NCBI GenBank assembly: GCA_963575745.1
Contig: CAUYUJ010015030.1
Location: forward strand, 262,501 to 326,500
Source: Prorocentrum cordatum
Lineage: Eukaryota > Sar > Dinophyceae > Prorocentrales > Prorocentraceae
Length of the DNA: 64,000 nucleotides
Direction: 5' to 3'
Position numbers and translations under genes: made by a program. The notes under the pieces were generated by a model that worked only from the letters and a program-made list of their open reading frames with translations, did not search any database and was not told the origin of the DNA. This document shows, in pieces, positions 54,442 through 63,380 of the stretch. Position 1 is the stretch's first letter, and the number at the start of each line of letters is the position of its first letter.

Positions 54442-54464
54442 CTTCGAGCCAAAATGGCTATGGT
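54442..54464 (-). other. Relic DinoSL upstream of the transposase-like gene
   Basis: Minus strand reads ACCATAGCCATTTTGGCTC then GAAG; the DinoSL is DCCGTAGCCATTTTGGCTC then AAG. One substitution in the first 19 bases. The start codon follows after CTC. Confidence 0.85.
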
Positions 54465-54474
54465 CTTGATGCAC

Positions 54475-54680
54475 GCGATGATGATGGTGATGATAGTGAC
54501 GATGATGCTGATGATGAGGATGATGATGATGATGATGATGATGGCGATGGCGATGACGATGACGATGACGATGACGATGATGATGATGATGATGATGGTG
54601 ATGATGATGGTGATGATGGTGATGACGATGTTTGTGATGATGGTGTGCTGATGATGGTGATGATGATGGTGGTGATCTGC
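54475..54680. repeat. (GAT)n microsatellite
   Basis: GATGATGATG with GGT and GAC interruptions, immediately upstream of the leader relic on the minus strand. Confidence 0.9.
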
Positions 54681-55272
54681 CAGCGACCGCGACGACGAAC
54701 ATGACGATTGCCATTTGCGGCGACGGCAACGGCGACGTCGGCCATGACCTTACAGTTTGTATGCATACGACGAGTCACAGGCATTGTATCAAGCGAGTGC
54801 TGCAGCATGTTGTATTGGTGGTAATGGGTTTTGGAAAGTGGTGGTGATGATGACAACTGCGTTTCAGACGGCGACGTTGATGGCTCTGGTGACGGCGACG
54901 TTTGAGACGGCGACTGTATGTTTGGTGAGTCAACTCCTCGTCTTGAGCTACCGTTGCCTATCGGGCCTCGGTGCCTCCTGTAACCTACTGATGCCACAGG
55001 TGCTCTAAGGGGGGGGGGGTGCGGGAACCTGTGCATTGGAAGGGAAGGGAGGGGGGGGCGGAGAGGGAGGGAGAGAGGGGCGGAGGGGGAGGGAGGAAGA
55101 AGTGGCGGATGGGGGGGGGAGGAGAGGGAGGGGGGGCGGGCGCGAGGTGGAGGAGCGGCCGAGGGAGCTCAGGAGGCAGAGGTGGACAGGAAAGGCAAGG
55201 GAGTGCCCAGGGGAGGGGGAGTGTAGGGCAGCAAGGGAGGAGTGGGGGAGGGGAAGGGAGAGAAGGACCCAG
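54681..55272. other. About 590 bp without a gene
   Basis: GGCGACG-type short words (54715-54735, 54868-54915), then a G-rich purine tract (55010-55270). No coding motif. Confidence 0.45.
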
Positions 55273-55419
55273 CGAGGTTTTGAAAAGTTTGAAAAAAGTT
55301 TGATTTCAAACTTTCCCCCGTGGAAGTTTGAAATCAAACCTCCTTTTGCTTGTAACATTCGCACAGACCGAAGTTTGACAAACCTCCTGGAGTTTGAAAT
55401 CAAACTTTTTTCAAACCTC
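55273..55419. repeat. MITE-like foldback element (147 bp)
   Basis: The left end, from GAGGTTTTGAAAAG through TTTGAAAAAAGTTTGATTTC, is the reverse complement of the right end GAAATCAAACTTTTTTCAAA then CCTC. An inner stem GTTTGATTTCAAACTTTCC / GGAAGTTTGAAATCAAAC lies at 55299-55339. It is AT-rich against a GC-rich background. No clear target-site duplication. Confidence 0.8.
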
Positions 55420-55621
55420 TACCCGCCTTGCCGGGTACCGGAGGGGAGGGGGGGTGGCGGAGGCGCCCCCTCAGGAGCTTCAAAAGACCCCCTCGGGAGG
55501 TGGCTAAGCTGAGAACCCCCTGGGTCACGAGCACCTGATCCCCAAATGACACCACGGCATTAGCCCTAAAGAAGAGTAGGCTTGAAGCCACTCAGCCCCA
55601 AAGCAAAAAGCACCCCTAGCC

Positions 55622-56674
55622 TCACGACGCGAGCTTTTTTATATCGGCGATGTGGGCCTTCTTCAGGGTGGCGAAATGATTCTCGAGATTCGCAGAGCAC
55701 GACTCGATCTCGCTGGTGCTCTTCGATACCTCCTCGATCGTCTTCTGGGCGCCGCTCGGCTTCGTAATCTCCTGACCATACAAACCGAGGGAGTCCTTCA
55801 ACGCCGTCTGGGTTGGGTCGGCTGCCGCCCTCATGGAGGAGCCCATCTCGGCGGGGTATCCCTTCGAGACTACCTTGGCGATGCACTCCTCGTACTCAGT
55901 GAGCTCCTTGTTCACCTTGTCGCACTGGGCCTTGAACTTCCGAAGCTGCAGAGCGCGAGCCGCCACAGCCTCGCGTAACTTCTTGCTCTCCTCACTCTCG
56001 GGCTCCTTCGGCTTTGGGGTAGTTTTCTGCCTCTTCTGCTTGCCGCTGCCGAAGCTGCCGATGATGGCATCCTGCGCAGCGGTGTACTCTGCGACCCCGA
56101 CCGCGGCCTCCGACGACACGCCCGCCTCTTGGGACCAGCCAGTCATCGACCTCAATATCTTCTTCGATACCTTGAACTCCTTCATGCCCTTCTGCGCCAA
56201 GGAGGGGTACGTCGAAGGGCGACTCTCCAAGTCGCCGCTGTCGCAAAGTATATGGGCCGTTTCCTTGTCATTCAGCCAAAGAGGCCCAGCCAGCGTAGAC
56301 TGCAGTACCCACTCCTCGCCGTCCTCGGACATGCGCGAGTCGACCGCCTTCGTAGTGGTGTAGCCCGACCTGCGACATGCTGACGGGTCAGTGATGAACT
56401 GCGCGATCCACTCCCTGCGTTCATCGGGTGCGAGAGTGCTCCACTTGTCCTTGTCTTGCGTGGACATGCTTTTCCGCAACGTAGTCTGGAGGGTGTTTAA
56501 CGTTCCAGGGGGCACCTTCTTGAGGTCATCGGCGCTGCGCGTCAACTTGCCCAAAGCGTCACGTGCGATCTGAACCGACTTTGGAACTTTGGCCGCGGCC
56601 GCACCAGCGGTCTCTATCCCCTCGGCTTTCGGCTCAAGCTTGAGCACTGAGCCGTGCTCAGCTGGTGCGGCCAT
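55622..56674 (-). CDS. Intact 350-residue dinoflagellate family protein, unknown function
   Basis: A single uninterrupted frame, start MAAPAEHGSVLKLEPKAEGI, 46 bases downstream of a DinoSL relic. Features: STQDKDKWSTLAPDERREWI (a conserved-looking helical segment), FITDPSACRRSGYTTTKAVD, EEWVLQSTLAGPLWLNDKET, an acidic/basic low-complexity linker (KQKRQKTTPKPKEPESEESK, candidate nuclear signal), and two C-terminal helical segments (LQLRKFKAQCDKVNKELTEY, SANLENHFATLKKAHIADIK) likely to be coiled. I recognise the layout from multi-copy dinoflagellate proteins but no function is known to me. No introns, which fits a retroposed mRNA copy. Confidence 0.7.
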   Translation of the reverse strand: MAAPAEHGSVLKLEPKAEGIETAGAAAAKVPKSVQIARDALGKLTRSADDLKKVPPGTLNTLQTTLRKSMSTQDKDKWSTLAPDERREWIAQFITDPSACRRSGYTTTKAVDSRMSEDGEEWVLQSTLAGPLWLNDKETAHILCDSGDLESRPSTYPSLAQKGMKEFKVSKKILRSMTGWSQEAGVSSEAAVGVAEYTAAQDAIIGSFGSGKQKRQKTTPKPKEPESEESKKLREAVAARALQLRKFKAQCDKVNKELTEYEECIAKVVSKGYPAEMGSSMRAAADPTQTALKDSLGLYGQEITKPSGAQKTIEEVSKSTSEIESCSANLENHFATLKKAHIADIKKLAS

Positions 56675-56719
56675 TGCAGTCGCTGTAGGCTGTGAACTAC
56701 CACGCAGTACAGAAGCTGG

Positions 56720-56741
56720 GCTGAGCCGAAACTGCTACGGG
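56720..56741 (-). other. Relic DinoSL upstream of the 350-residue ORF
   Basis: Minus strand CCCGTAGCAGTTTCGGCTCA then GC, against DCCGTAGCCATTTTGGCTCAAG: 16 of 21 fixed positions match, including CCGTAGC and GGCTCA. Confidence 0.65.
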
Positions 56742-56744
56742 GTA

Positions 56745-57030
56745 TGGGTGTGATGGCGATGGTGGTGGTGGTAGTGGTGGTGGTGCTGGTGGTTGTGGTG
56801 GTGGTGGTGGTTGTGGCGGTGGTTGTAGTGGCGGTGGTGGTGGTGGGGTATGTGCGGTGGTGGGGTGGTGGTAGTGGTGATGGTGGTAGTGGTGGTGGTA
56901 ATGGTGGTGGTGATGATGGCGATGGTAGTGTGGTAGTGGTAGTGGTGGTGGTGATGGTAGTAGTGATGGTGGTAGTGGTGATGATGGCGTTGGCGATGGT
57001 GGTAGTGGTGGTGGTGATGGCGGTGGCGAT
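56745..57030. repeat. (GGT)n/(GAT)n microsatellite
   Basis: GGTGGTGGTAGTGG-type repeats directly upstream of the leader relic on the minus strand, the same arrangement as at 54475. Confidence 0.9.
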
Positions 57031-57461
57031 GAATGGTGGGAGGGTTGAAGGGGCGAGGTGGGTGCGAGGGGAGAGGGAGGGTGGCGGGGTGGACAGGGAG
57101 AGGGCGTCGGGGGGGAGGGCAGGGGAGGCGAGCGGGAGGTGATGGTGCATGAGACGGCTATCTTACGTTGAAGCATTTGGTCTATTATGTTGCCATGGCT
57201 CGTTAGATGTTTGTTGTTGCGATTTGTTTGCGCCATGAGTTGTTGATGGCGAGGGCGCCAGGGGCGATGACGGGGATGCTACTTGGGATGGCGGAGGTGG
57301 CGATTGCGATGGTGATTGGAGGACCGACGATGATTGTTCCCTTTTCGGGCGCCTGCCTGCCCACTGCCACGGATCGCGAAACTCGCAAGCACTGCTGAGG
57401 AGGAGGAGGAGGGAGATGTGGATGAGGAGGGCACTGCTGCTTTATTTAATTGATTGCTTGC
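57031..57461. other. About 430 bp without a gene
   Basis: G-rich 57040-57140, then GGCGAT-type words. 3' flank of the 451-residue ORF on the minus strand. Confidence 0.45.
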
Positions 57462-58817
57462 CTAGTCGGCCACCTCAGGATGCGCCTCGATGACATCTGA
57501 GGCTAAGACCCTCAACTTCTCGCGAAGGCCGTTGATCTTATCCTTGCCCATCTCGCAAATCGGGGAGGCGATATCGTTCAAGAGCCACGCCTGCTCCCCG
57601 ACGACGCGCTCACACACCTCGCGAGGAGAGAGCGTCGAACCAGCGCACTTGCTCGTGGTTACCGAGAGGACCTGCATCTTCTTGCCCTTCTTGACCAAAT
57701 CGATTAAGAATACGACCATTGTAGTATTGTGGCCGCTGCAGACCTGGAGCTTCACGTCGGACTCGACCTCGTCCTCGTCGCATGGCTCCTTGTCGCCCTG
57801 GTCATCCTCTGCATCCTCGATCTCGTCGTCATCGCCAGGGAGATCGACGGCGCCAGCAACGCCGCCTTCGGGAGGACCCTCGGCTGCAGCGCCGCCGCCC
57901 TCACCGGGGCGATGAGGGGCTGCAGCGGGCTTCCTCTTCGCACTCGCTGGTCTCCTCATTGCTGCGGCTGGGCGCTTCAGCAGCCCACGCCCTCGTCCAC
58001 GCCCAGCTGCGCCGCCAGGAGGAATGTACTTCTCAAGCTCGCCGAGCTCGCTCACGCACACATTCGGCACCTCCAGCTCCAGCTTGAACTCGTCGGCCCA
58101 AACTGCGATCGCCATGCCGTTGTCGCCCTTCCTGTAGTACGAAGCTTTCTCGACGCTCCCATCGCTGAACAACTTCAGCCCAGCCCACTGGTAGCCGTCG
58201 AAGTACGCCGAAACCATCGTCTTCTCACCCGAATATTCGCCATCAGATGCCTCCTCGCCCCCGATCCCGTCATCGCGGTCGGCGGTCTTCTGGAGGTTCG
58301 GGAAGATGGAAGTGCTGGCGGAGGCACGCTGAATAGGCCATTGGCCACCAAGGCCAGGAGAGCACACCATGTCGTACAAGTCCTTCAAAGGCGACGCATC
58401 GTCGCAGTTGGACGCCATCTCCCGCGCATGGGAGCACATGACCCTGATCTTGTAGGCGATCATATTGCGCATCTCGTCGATCGATCTGCCAGCTGCAGCA
58501 GCCAGTCGCCCGAAGCCATCCATCAGGGACGCGTCGGTCACTGCCTTCTCGACGCTCTGCTCGACGTCGCCCTGCAAAAAGTGCCCGCCCCTCGGGTCAA
58601 GGGTGAACAATCCCATCAGAAGCTCCTTGTACATCAAGATCTTCTCTGGGTTCCTGCCGACCTTCATGTCGACTGATTCGTAGAAGTTCTCGCCCTGGCT
58701 GATGATCGTCGCGATCGCTGTGCCGATCACTAGAGCCAAGGCCTCCACTGTCTGAGCCGCATCACCCGATGGATGTCGCCAGGACTTCGGGTGCGCACGC
58801 TTGGGACACTTCAACAT
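57462..58817 (-). CDS. Intact 451-residue dinoflagellate family protein, unknown function
   Basis: A single frame from MLKCPKRAHPKSWRHPSGDA to PEVAD and stop, 36 bases downstream of a DinoSL relic. N-terminal half is helical (ALALVIGTAIATIISQGENF, GRNPEKILMYKELLMGLFTL, MRNMIAYKIRVMCSHAREMA). The middle has GYQWAGLKLFSDGSVEKASY and GMAIAVWADEFKLELEVPNV, beta-like. Then a basic RGRGRGLLKRPAAAMRRPAS with KRKPAAA, an RPAAA-type module common in dinoflagellate nuclear proteins, and an acidic block (DDDEIEDAEDDQGDKE). The C-terminal part is VFLIDLVKKGKKMQVLSVTT. The basic and acidic tracts suggest a chromatin or nuclear role, as inference only. No introns. Confidence 0.7.
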   Translation of the reverse strand: MLKCPKRAHPKSWRHPSGDAAQTVEALALVIGTAIATIISQGENFYESVDMKVGRNPEKILMYKELLMGLFTLDPRGGHFLQGDVEQSVEKAVTDASLMDGFGRLAAAAGRSIDEMRNMIAYKIRVMCSHAREMASNCDDASPLKDLYDMVCSPGLGGQWPIQRASASTSIFPNLQKTADRDDGIGGEEASDGEYSGEKTMVSAYFDGYQWAGLKLFSDGSVEKASYYRKGDNGMAIAVWADEFKLELEVPNVCVSELGELEKYIPPGGAAGRGRGRGLLKRPAAAMRRPASAKRKPAAAPHRPGEGGGAAAEGPPEGGVAGAVDLPGDDDEIEDAEDDQGDKEPCDEDEVESDVKLQVCSGHNTTMVVFLIDLVKKGKKMQVLSVTTSKCAGSTLSPREVCERVVGEQAWLLNDIASPICEMGKDKINGLREKLRVLASDVIEAHPEVAD

Positions 58818-58853
58818 AGGAACGGGCTGAGGCGCAGGCTTTCAGCCAACTGG

Positions 58854-58875
58854 TTTGAGCCAGAATGGCCATGGG
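58854..58875 (-). other. Relic DinoSL upstream of the 451-residue ORF
   Basis: Minus strand CCCATGGCCATTCTGGCTCA then AA; 17 of 21 fixed positions match DinoSL (GCCATT, TGGCTCAA intact). Confidence 0.7.
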
Positions 58876-59129
58876 ACGGAGGAAACTGACAACAAACAAT
58901 AAGGTTGGAGCATCACTAGGGCAATTGTCGTTGAACATCGGTGGCAATCTGTCAACTTTCGACGGCGACTGCGGAGCGTGCTCGGCCCCTCGTGAGCGAT
59001 CCAGGGAGACGCGCGACCAGAACTGCCACTTGCCATTTGCCACGAGCCGCGTGCCACAACCAACAACATGTACGAATAGTAAGTGCATCTGTAACGTATG
59101 TGTGTATGTACGCATGTATGTTTGTATGC

Positions 59130-59280
59130 TTTATGCGTATGTATTGATATATATATATATATATATACATATATGTATATGTATGTATATATACGTGTAT
59201 ATATATATATATATACATCTACATCTGAATGTCTATATATATACATATATATACATACATACATGAGTATCTTTACACGA
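59130..59280. repeat. (TATACATATATG)n microsatellite, second locus
   Basis: Same composition and interruptions as 51460-51620. Confidence 0.95.
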
Positions 59281-59282
59281 AC

Positions 59283-59378
59283 GCTAACCACAAAAAAATA
59301 GTAATACACACAAAACTTTAGGAGCCGAGACACAACAATTTAGTAGTTCAGGGCACGACCACGAAATTTTAGTGATCC
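59283..59378. repeat. Cluster of ACRAAAWTTTTAGTRRT words
   Basis: Four loose copies in tandem: ACCACAAAAAAATAGTAAT, ACACAAAACTTTAGGAG, ACACAACAATTTAGTAGT and ACCACGAAATTTTAGTGAT. Confidence 0.65.
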
Positions 59379-59451
59379 GGAAGGCCTGGGCAAACAGTGC
59401 AGGCGTGCAGGCAACCCTCCTCCTCCTCCTCCTCCACCCTCCTCCGCCTCC

Positions 59452-59994
59452 TGTGTGCGCTGTTGCCAGCCCCCCGACCTCCAGCTGAGGAGTCAGATCG
59501 TGCAAGGCCCTTTTTCCTCACGAGCGAGCTGTTCTGGTACGACTCTCCATGGGCGAGGGACAGACAGACATGCTTAGTTACGTAAGCCCCGCCGCCTCCA
59601 GCTTTGGGGCAGCACGTCAGGCAGAGCGAACTTTCTGGCCGCCATCGTCTGTGGCCCCCCGGGCGCGCGTCAGCACGCAGCACTGTGGGGCCTGGAGGAG
59701 AAAATCAGGAGTGCGCGCAAGGTTTGCCTGGTGGGCGGCGCAGCTGAGCGGGCACGCGACGGTGGCGCCTGGGAGAAGCGAGGCGAGGGGATAGGCAACC
59801 AGGTGTAAATCGAGCACCCAAGGGGGGGGGGGGGGGGAAGGCCCAGCGAGGCGGAGGAGGGGCCGAGACCCCGGCAGAGGGGGGAGGCGGCGCGTTCGGT
59901 GCTGTCAGCTGCGCAGGCGCTAGGGCCACGCCAATCTCGATACGGAGGCAGGCGCAGAAAGAAGCAGAGCGGCGGCCAGGGTACTGCACAGTCA
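59452..59994 (+). repeat. Dispersed ~0.5-kb repeat, copy B
   Basis: From TGTGTGCGCTGTTGCCAGCC to GGGTACTGCACAGTCA, same orientation as 50848-51361. It carries an extra AATCGAGCACCCAAGG plus G run near 59807-59850. Confidence 0.95.
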
Positions 59995-61270
59995 AACAGT
60001 GCATGGCCCGCTCTCTGTGACACCGCTCCCAGCGGAACCGTTACATTTTGGAGGAAGGAAATTACCCTGCGACGTACCCAACCCGCGTGCATCAAATGGC
60101 AATGTGCCAACATTAGCAGGAACAACGACAGTGTAGACGCGGCGATTTGCTGTGCAAGCTACATGGGATGCGCATGCGCTGCGCGATTCACAGGACGACG
60201 ATCGAAGAACGAGGCCTGAGGCCCCAGGATCGAAGAAGAACGGGCACGGGAACGAGGGGTAGGAGAGGGATGGAATGGAGGGCGGGGGGGGCGAAAGGCC
60301 ATCGCGGAAGCAGCAGCATGCATGGAGAAGGTGAGGCGGGGAATAGGGCGACGATGAAAGTGGCGGGAGGAGACAGAAGACTGCCGCGTTTTTCAAGTGC
60401 GAGCTAAACCCGCAGCGCTGCCTGCGCCATGTCGTCGCAGAGTTCCACATGATAAAACTTGTTTAGAGTGCAAGGAACGAGCGAGGCGTAGCTCGCCCGC
60501 TAGCTTCTCCGCCTCCTTCCCGCACATTTCAGCGCGGGAGCTGAACGCTCGCAGGCGCGCCGCCAGGTCTGCGGGCGGCCCGCGGGAAAGAAACTCAAGG
60601 CCGGGGTCGCGTATCATCAATCGGTTGTCCATCGTCCAAAGTTGCACTGGCGACGTACTGGTTGAACGCGGAGCGAGCAGCATCACGCGCGTGCCTGAAC
60701 GCCACGCAGGTACAGTGCACGCGCGATTGGGACTTCAGGTCGATCACGCGCGTCTCCACCAGGCTTGGCAACACCACGCGACTGAGGATCTCACTGCGGT
60801 CTGCCATGCTGCTGTCCGCGAATGCAATGCGCTGCCTGCAAGTAAGGCGGCGGCGTCCACTTGTCTCAGAAGATGTTCCCGCGGGCCCGAAGGGCGACCG
60901 CCAGCTCGAGCCGCGGCGCCGGCAGGCCAGATAAGGATCATGCAACAGCAAAGACGATGACAGAGCAACGAGGTATCGGCGAGTGCATGACCGGCCTCCG
61001 TTTCCTGCACTTCTTTCCTGTAGTTCCCCTAGCTCATCGAGCTCAGCAGATGTTTCTGCGGGTCCGAAGGACGACCGCCAGCTCGAGTCGCAGCGCCGAC
61101 GAGCTGCATCCACATCAGGCAACACCCCAGGAGACACTGGCACACAACGATTTGACGTCAGTCAGTGCCAGACCACTCCATGTCTAGTTCCTCGCACACA
61201 TACAGTCGATCGCAGATGCGGGATAATCGAAGTAGAATGACGGGTCCAATCTGCGTCCGCGTAGGACGTC
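59995..61270. other. About 1.3 kb; possible minus-strand exon remnants and a tandem duplication
   Basis: Minus-strand frames read SSMADRSEILSRVVLPSLVE then TRVIDLKSQSRVHCTCVAFR (about 60690-60840) and LEFLSRGPPADLAARLRAFS (about 60530-60600). They look helical but match nothing I know. A block (CAGAAGATGTTCC..., CGACCGCCAGCTCGAG) is duplicated at 60867 and 61044, 177 bases apart. Confidence 0.35.
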
Positions 61271-61274
61271 ACTA

Positions 61275-62178
61275 TGCTGGACCCCGCAGCAGGTCTCGAA
61301 AGTGGCGACAGTTTCATGGGCCCCACAGCAGCCCTCGAAAGTGGCGACAGTTTCACAGATCGTAGCCCCCCAGCGCTGGCGAGGTCTAATCTGAGTCCCC
61401 GTAGGACGTCACTCCGCTGGCCCCCCAGCAGCCTTCGAAAGTGGCGACAGTTTCACAGATCGCAGCCCCCCAGGGATGGCGAGGTCTAATCTGTATCCCC
61501 GTAGGGCGTCACTCCGCTGGGCCCCCCACGCAGCCTTCGAAAGTGGCGACAGTTTCACAGATCGCAGCCCCCCAGGGATGGCGAGGTCTAATCTGAATCC
61601 CCGTAGGGCGTCACTCCGCTGGGCCCCCCAGCAGCCCTCGAAAGTGGCGACAGTTTCACAGATCGCAGCCCCCCAGGGATGGCGAGGTCTAATCTGAATC
61701 CCCGTAGGGCGTCACTCCGCTGGGCCCCCCAGCAGCCCTCGAAAGTGGCGACAGTTTCACAGATCGCAGCCCCCCAGGGATGGCGAGGTCTAATCTGAAT
61801 CCCCGTAGGGCGTCACTCCGCTGGGCCCCCCAGCAGCCTCGAAAGTGGCGACAGTTTCACAGATCGCAGCCCCCCAGGGATGGCGAGGTCTAATCTGAAT
61901 CCCCGTAGGGCGTCACTCCGCTGGGCCCCCCAGCAGGCCTCGAAAGTGGCGACAGTTTCACAGATCGCAGCCCCCCAGGGATGGCGAGGTCTAATCTGAA
62001 TCCCCGTAGGGCGTCACTCCGCTGGGCCCCCCAGCAGCCTCGAAAGTGGCGACAGTTTCACAGATCGCAGCCCCCCAGGGATGGCGAGGTCTAATCTGAA
62101 TCCCCGTAGGGCGTCACTCCGCTGGGCCCCCCAGCAGCCCTCGAAAGTGACGACAGTCTCGCAGATCGCAGCCCCCCA
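61275..62178. repeat. 101-bp tandem satellite, about nine copies
   Basis: Unit includes CTCGAAAGTGGCGACAGTTT, CACAGATCGCAGCCCCCCAG, GGATGGCGAGGTCTAATCTG and CCCCGTAGGGCGTCACTCCG. Units are nearly identical (single-base and 1-2 bp indel differences); the first two are shorter and more divergent. 101 is not a multiple of three, so no frame persists. Confidence 0.95.
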
Positions 62179-62191
62179 GAGGAGAGAGGAG

Positions 62192-62258
62192 GAGGCGGGA
62201 GGAGGCGGGAAGGAAGGAAGGAAGGAAGGAAGGAAGGAAGGAAGGAAGGAAGGAAGGT
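62192..62258. repeat. (GGAA)n microsatellite
   Basis: GGAAGGAAGGAAGG from about 62208 to 62257, just after the 101-bp array. Confidence 0.95.
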
Positions 62259-62830
62259 GGAGACTGCAGTGCTCTATTCAAAACGAGTACCCAACGCAGG
62301 AGGGTTGGGAAATACAGAAAGGAGAACGGGCCAGTTGACCTTTCTCTTCGGTCTTGCCCCCTCCCCCGTCACCTGGCTCTGCGTGAAGCCAGGCAGCTGC
62401 GTGAAGCCTTGCAGCTGCGTTCCAGACGTCAGCGAGTTGCGACGCAAGCTCGTCAGATCCGACGGCGCATGCGATGCCGAGCTGGTCGGGGCTCTTTTGG
62501 AACTCTTTGGGACTTCTTGGGGAACTCGTAAAGCCTCCTGGGGGTCTCCTGCGGCGAAGATCTCGGGTTCTCGGTTCACGTCCCCGATCCTGGGCCGCGG
62601 TCGGGGCCCCCCCGGGCCGTCTTGGACGTCTCCTCGGCGCATTGGGCCGTCTTGGGGTGCTTTGAAGCCTTTTGTTCGGTTCCCGTTTCGGGGGTTCGTC
62701 CGGTAGAAGATCTGAAGTTCGTTCTGGAGTTCATGGGTTTCCTGTAGTTTCCGTCTTGTGGCGATCCTCGGAGCCTCACGGAGCGTTTTCCAGCGTCGGG
62801 AGGCGGAACATGCGGAAACGCCAAAATTGT
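62259..62830. other. About 570 bp, no clear gene
   Basis: A 191-codon minus-strand frame exists (62274-62849; repeats TQLQGFTQLPGFTQS). It has no recognised domain and overlaps the 3' part of the Pro/Gln-rich ORF in another frame. Confidence 0.35.
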
Positions 62831-63127
62831 TCAAGAACCTATGGAACATACATGTGTGTGTGTGTGTTGGCGTCTTCGAGCTCTATTGGGAGACCTCTTG
62901 GAAGCCTCTTGGGTATCTTGGGGGCCTCTTGGGCCGTCTGGAGGCCGTCTTGGGGCCTCTTGGAGCCTCTTTTGGGCTTCTTGGGGGCCTCTTGCGGCCT
63001 CTTGGGGGCCTCTTGGGGCTTCCTGGGGGCTTCCTGGGGGCCTCTTGGGGCATCTTGGCAGCATCTTGGGGGCCTCTGAGGCCGTCTTTGTGCCATCGTC
63101 GCCCCTCGTGGAGCGCTCTTGGGCCAT
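62831..63127 (-). CDS. Pro/Gln/Arg-rich low-complexity ORF with a DinoSL relic upstream
   Basis: Start ATG 63127 (MAQERSTRGDDGTKTASEAP), 98 codons. The body is an imperfect 5-7-residue repeat (RPPGSPQEAPRGPQEAARGP) from a GGCCTCTTGGGG-type minisatellite, ending HTHTHVCSIGS. The repeat is open in all minus frames, so coding status rests mainly on the leader relic 39 bases upstream and the non-repeat N-terminus. No function recognised. Confidence 0.35.
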   Translation of the reverse strand: MAQERSTRGDDGTKTASEAPKMLPRCPKRPPGSPQEAPRGPQEAARGPQEAQKRLQEAPRRPPDGPRGPQDTQEASKRSPNRARRRQHTHTHVCSIGS

Positions 63128-63165
63128 TGCGACTGTAGCAGCAGAAGGACAGGAGATATTTTCCG

Positions 63166-63179
63166 CTTGAGCCAAAATG
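63166..63179 (-). other. Partial DinoSL relic
   Basis: Minus strand CATTTTGGCTCAAG, an exact match to the last 14 bases of the DinoSL. The 5' part (GTAGC) is not recognisable. Confidence 0.55.
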
Positions 63180-63254
63180 CGAACAACAGCACACAAAGAC
63201 CACAATCCCTGGGCTGAACCCATCGTTGAAAACCAGGAGATCTCGCACAATGTG

Positions 63255-63380
63255 CATGTGCACGGATATCGGCGTTTCGACATTGGGCAGAACGGGGGGG
63301 GGAGGGTCGGGAGGGGTCTGGCTCCAGACCTCGGCTGGTGAGCGTTTTCTTATTCGGCGTTTCAACATTGGGCGGAAGGA
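63255..63380. repeat. Short direct repeat, two copies
   Basis: TCGGCGTTTCGACATTGGGC (63259) and TCGGCGTTTCAACATTGGGC (63355) about 96 bases apart. On the minus strand both read PNVETPxxx. Confidence 0.7.

Larger units (their letters stand above)
58876..59451. other. Upstream spacer with TA microsatellite and ACRAAAATTTTAGT words
   Basis: 58876-59080 has no recognised feature. The TA tract is 59130-59280, the AT-rich word cluster 59283-59378, and a CCT/CTC run 59415-59450 leads into the dispersed repeat. Confidence 0.5.

Noticed and set aside
62274-62849. 191-codon minus-strand frame with TQLQGFTQLPGFTQS repeats
   Set aside because: No recognised domain, no leader relic, and it overlaps a better supported start in another frame. 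Left as undecided.
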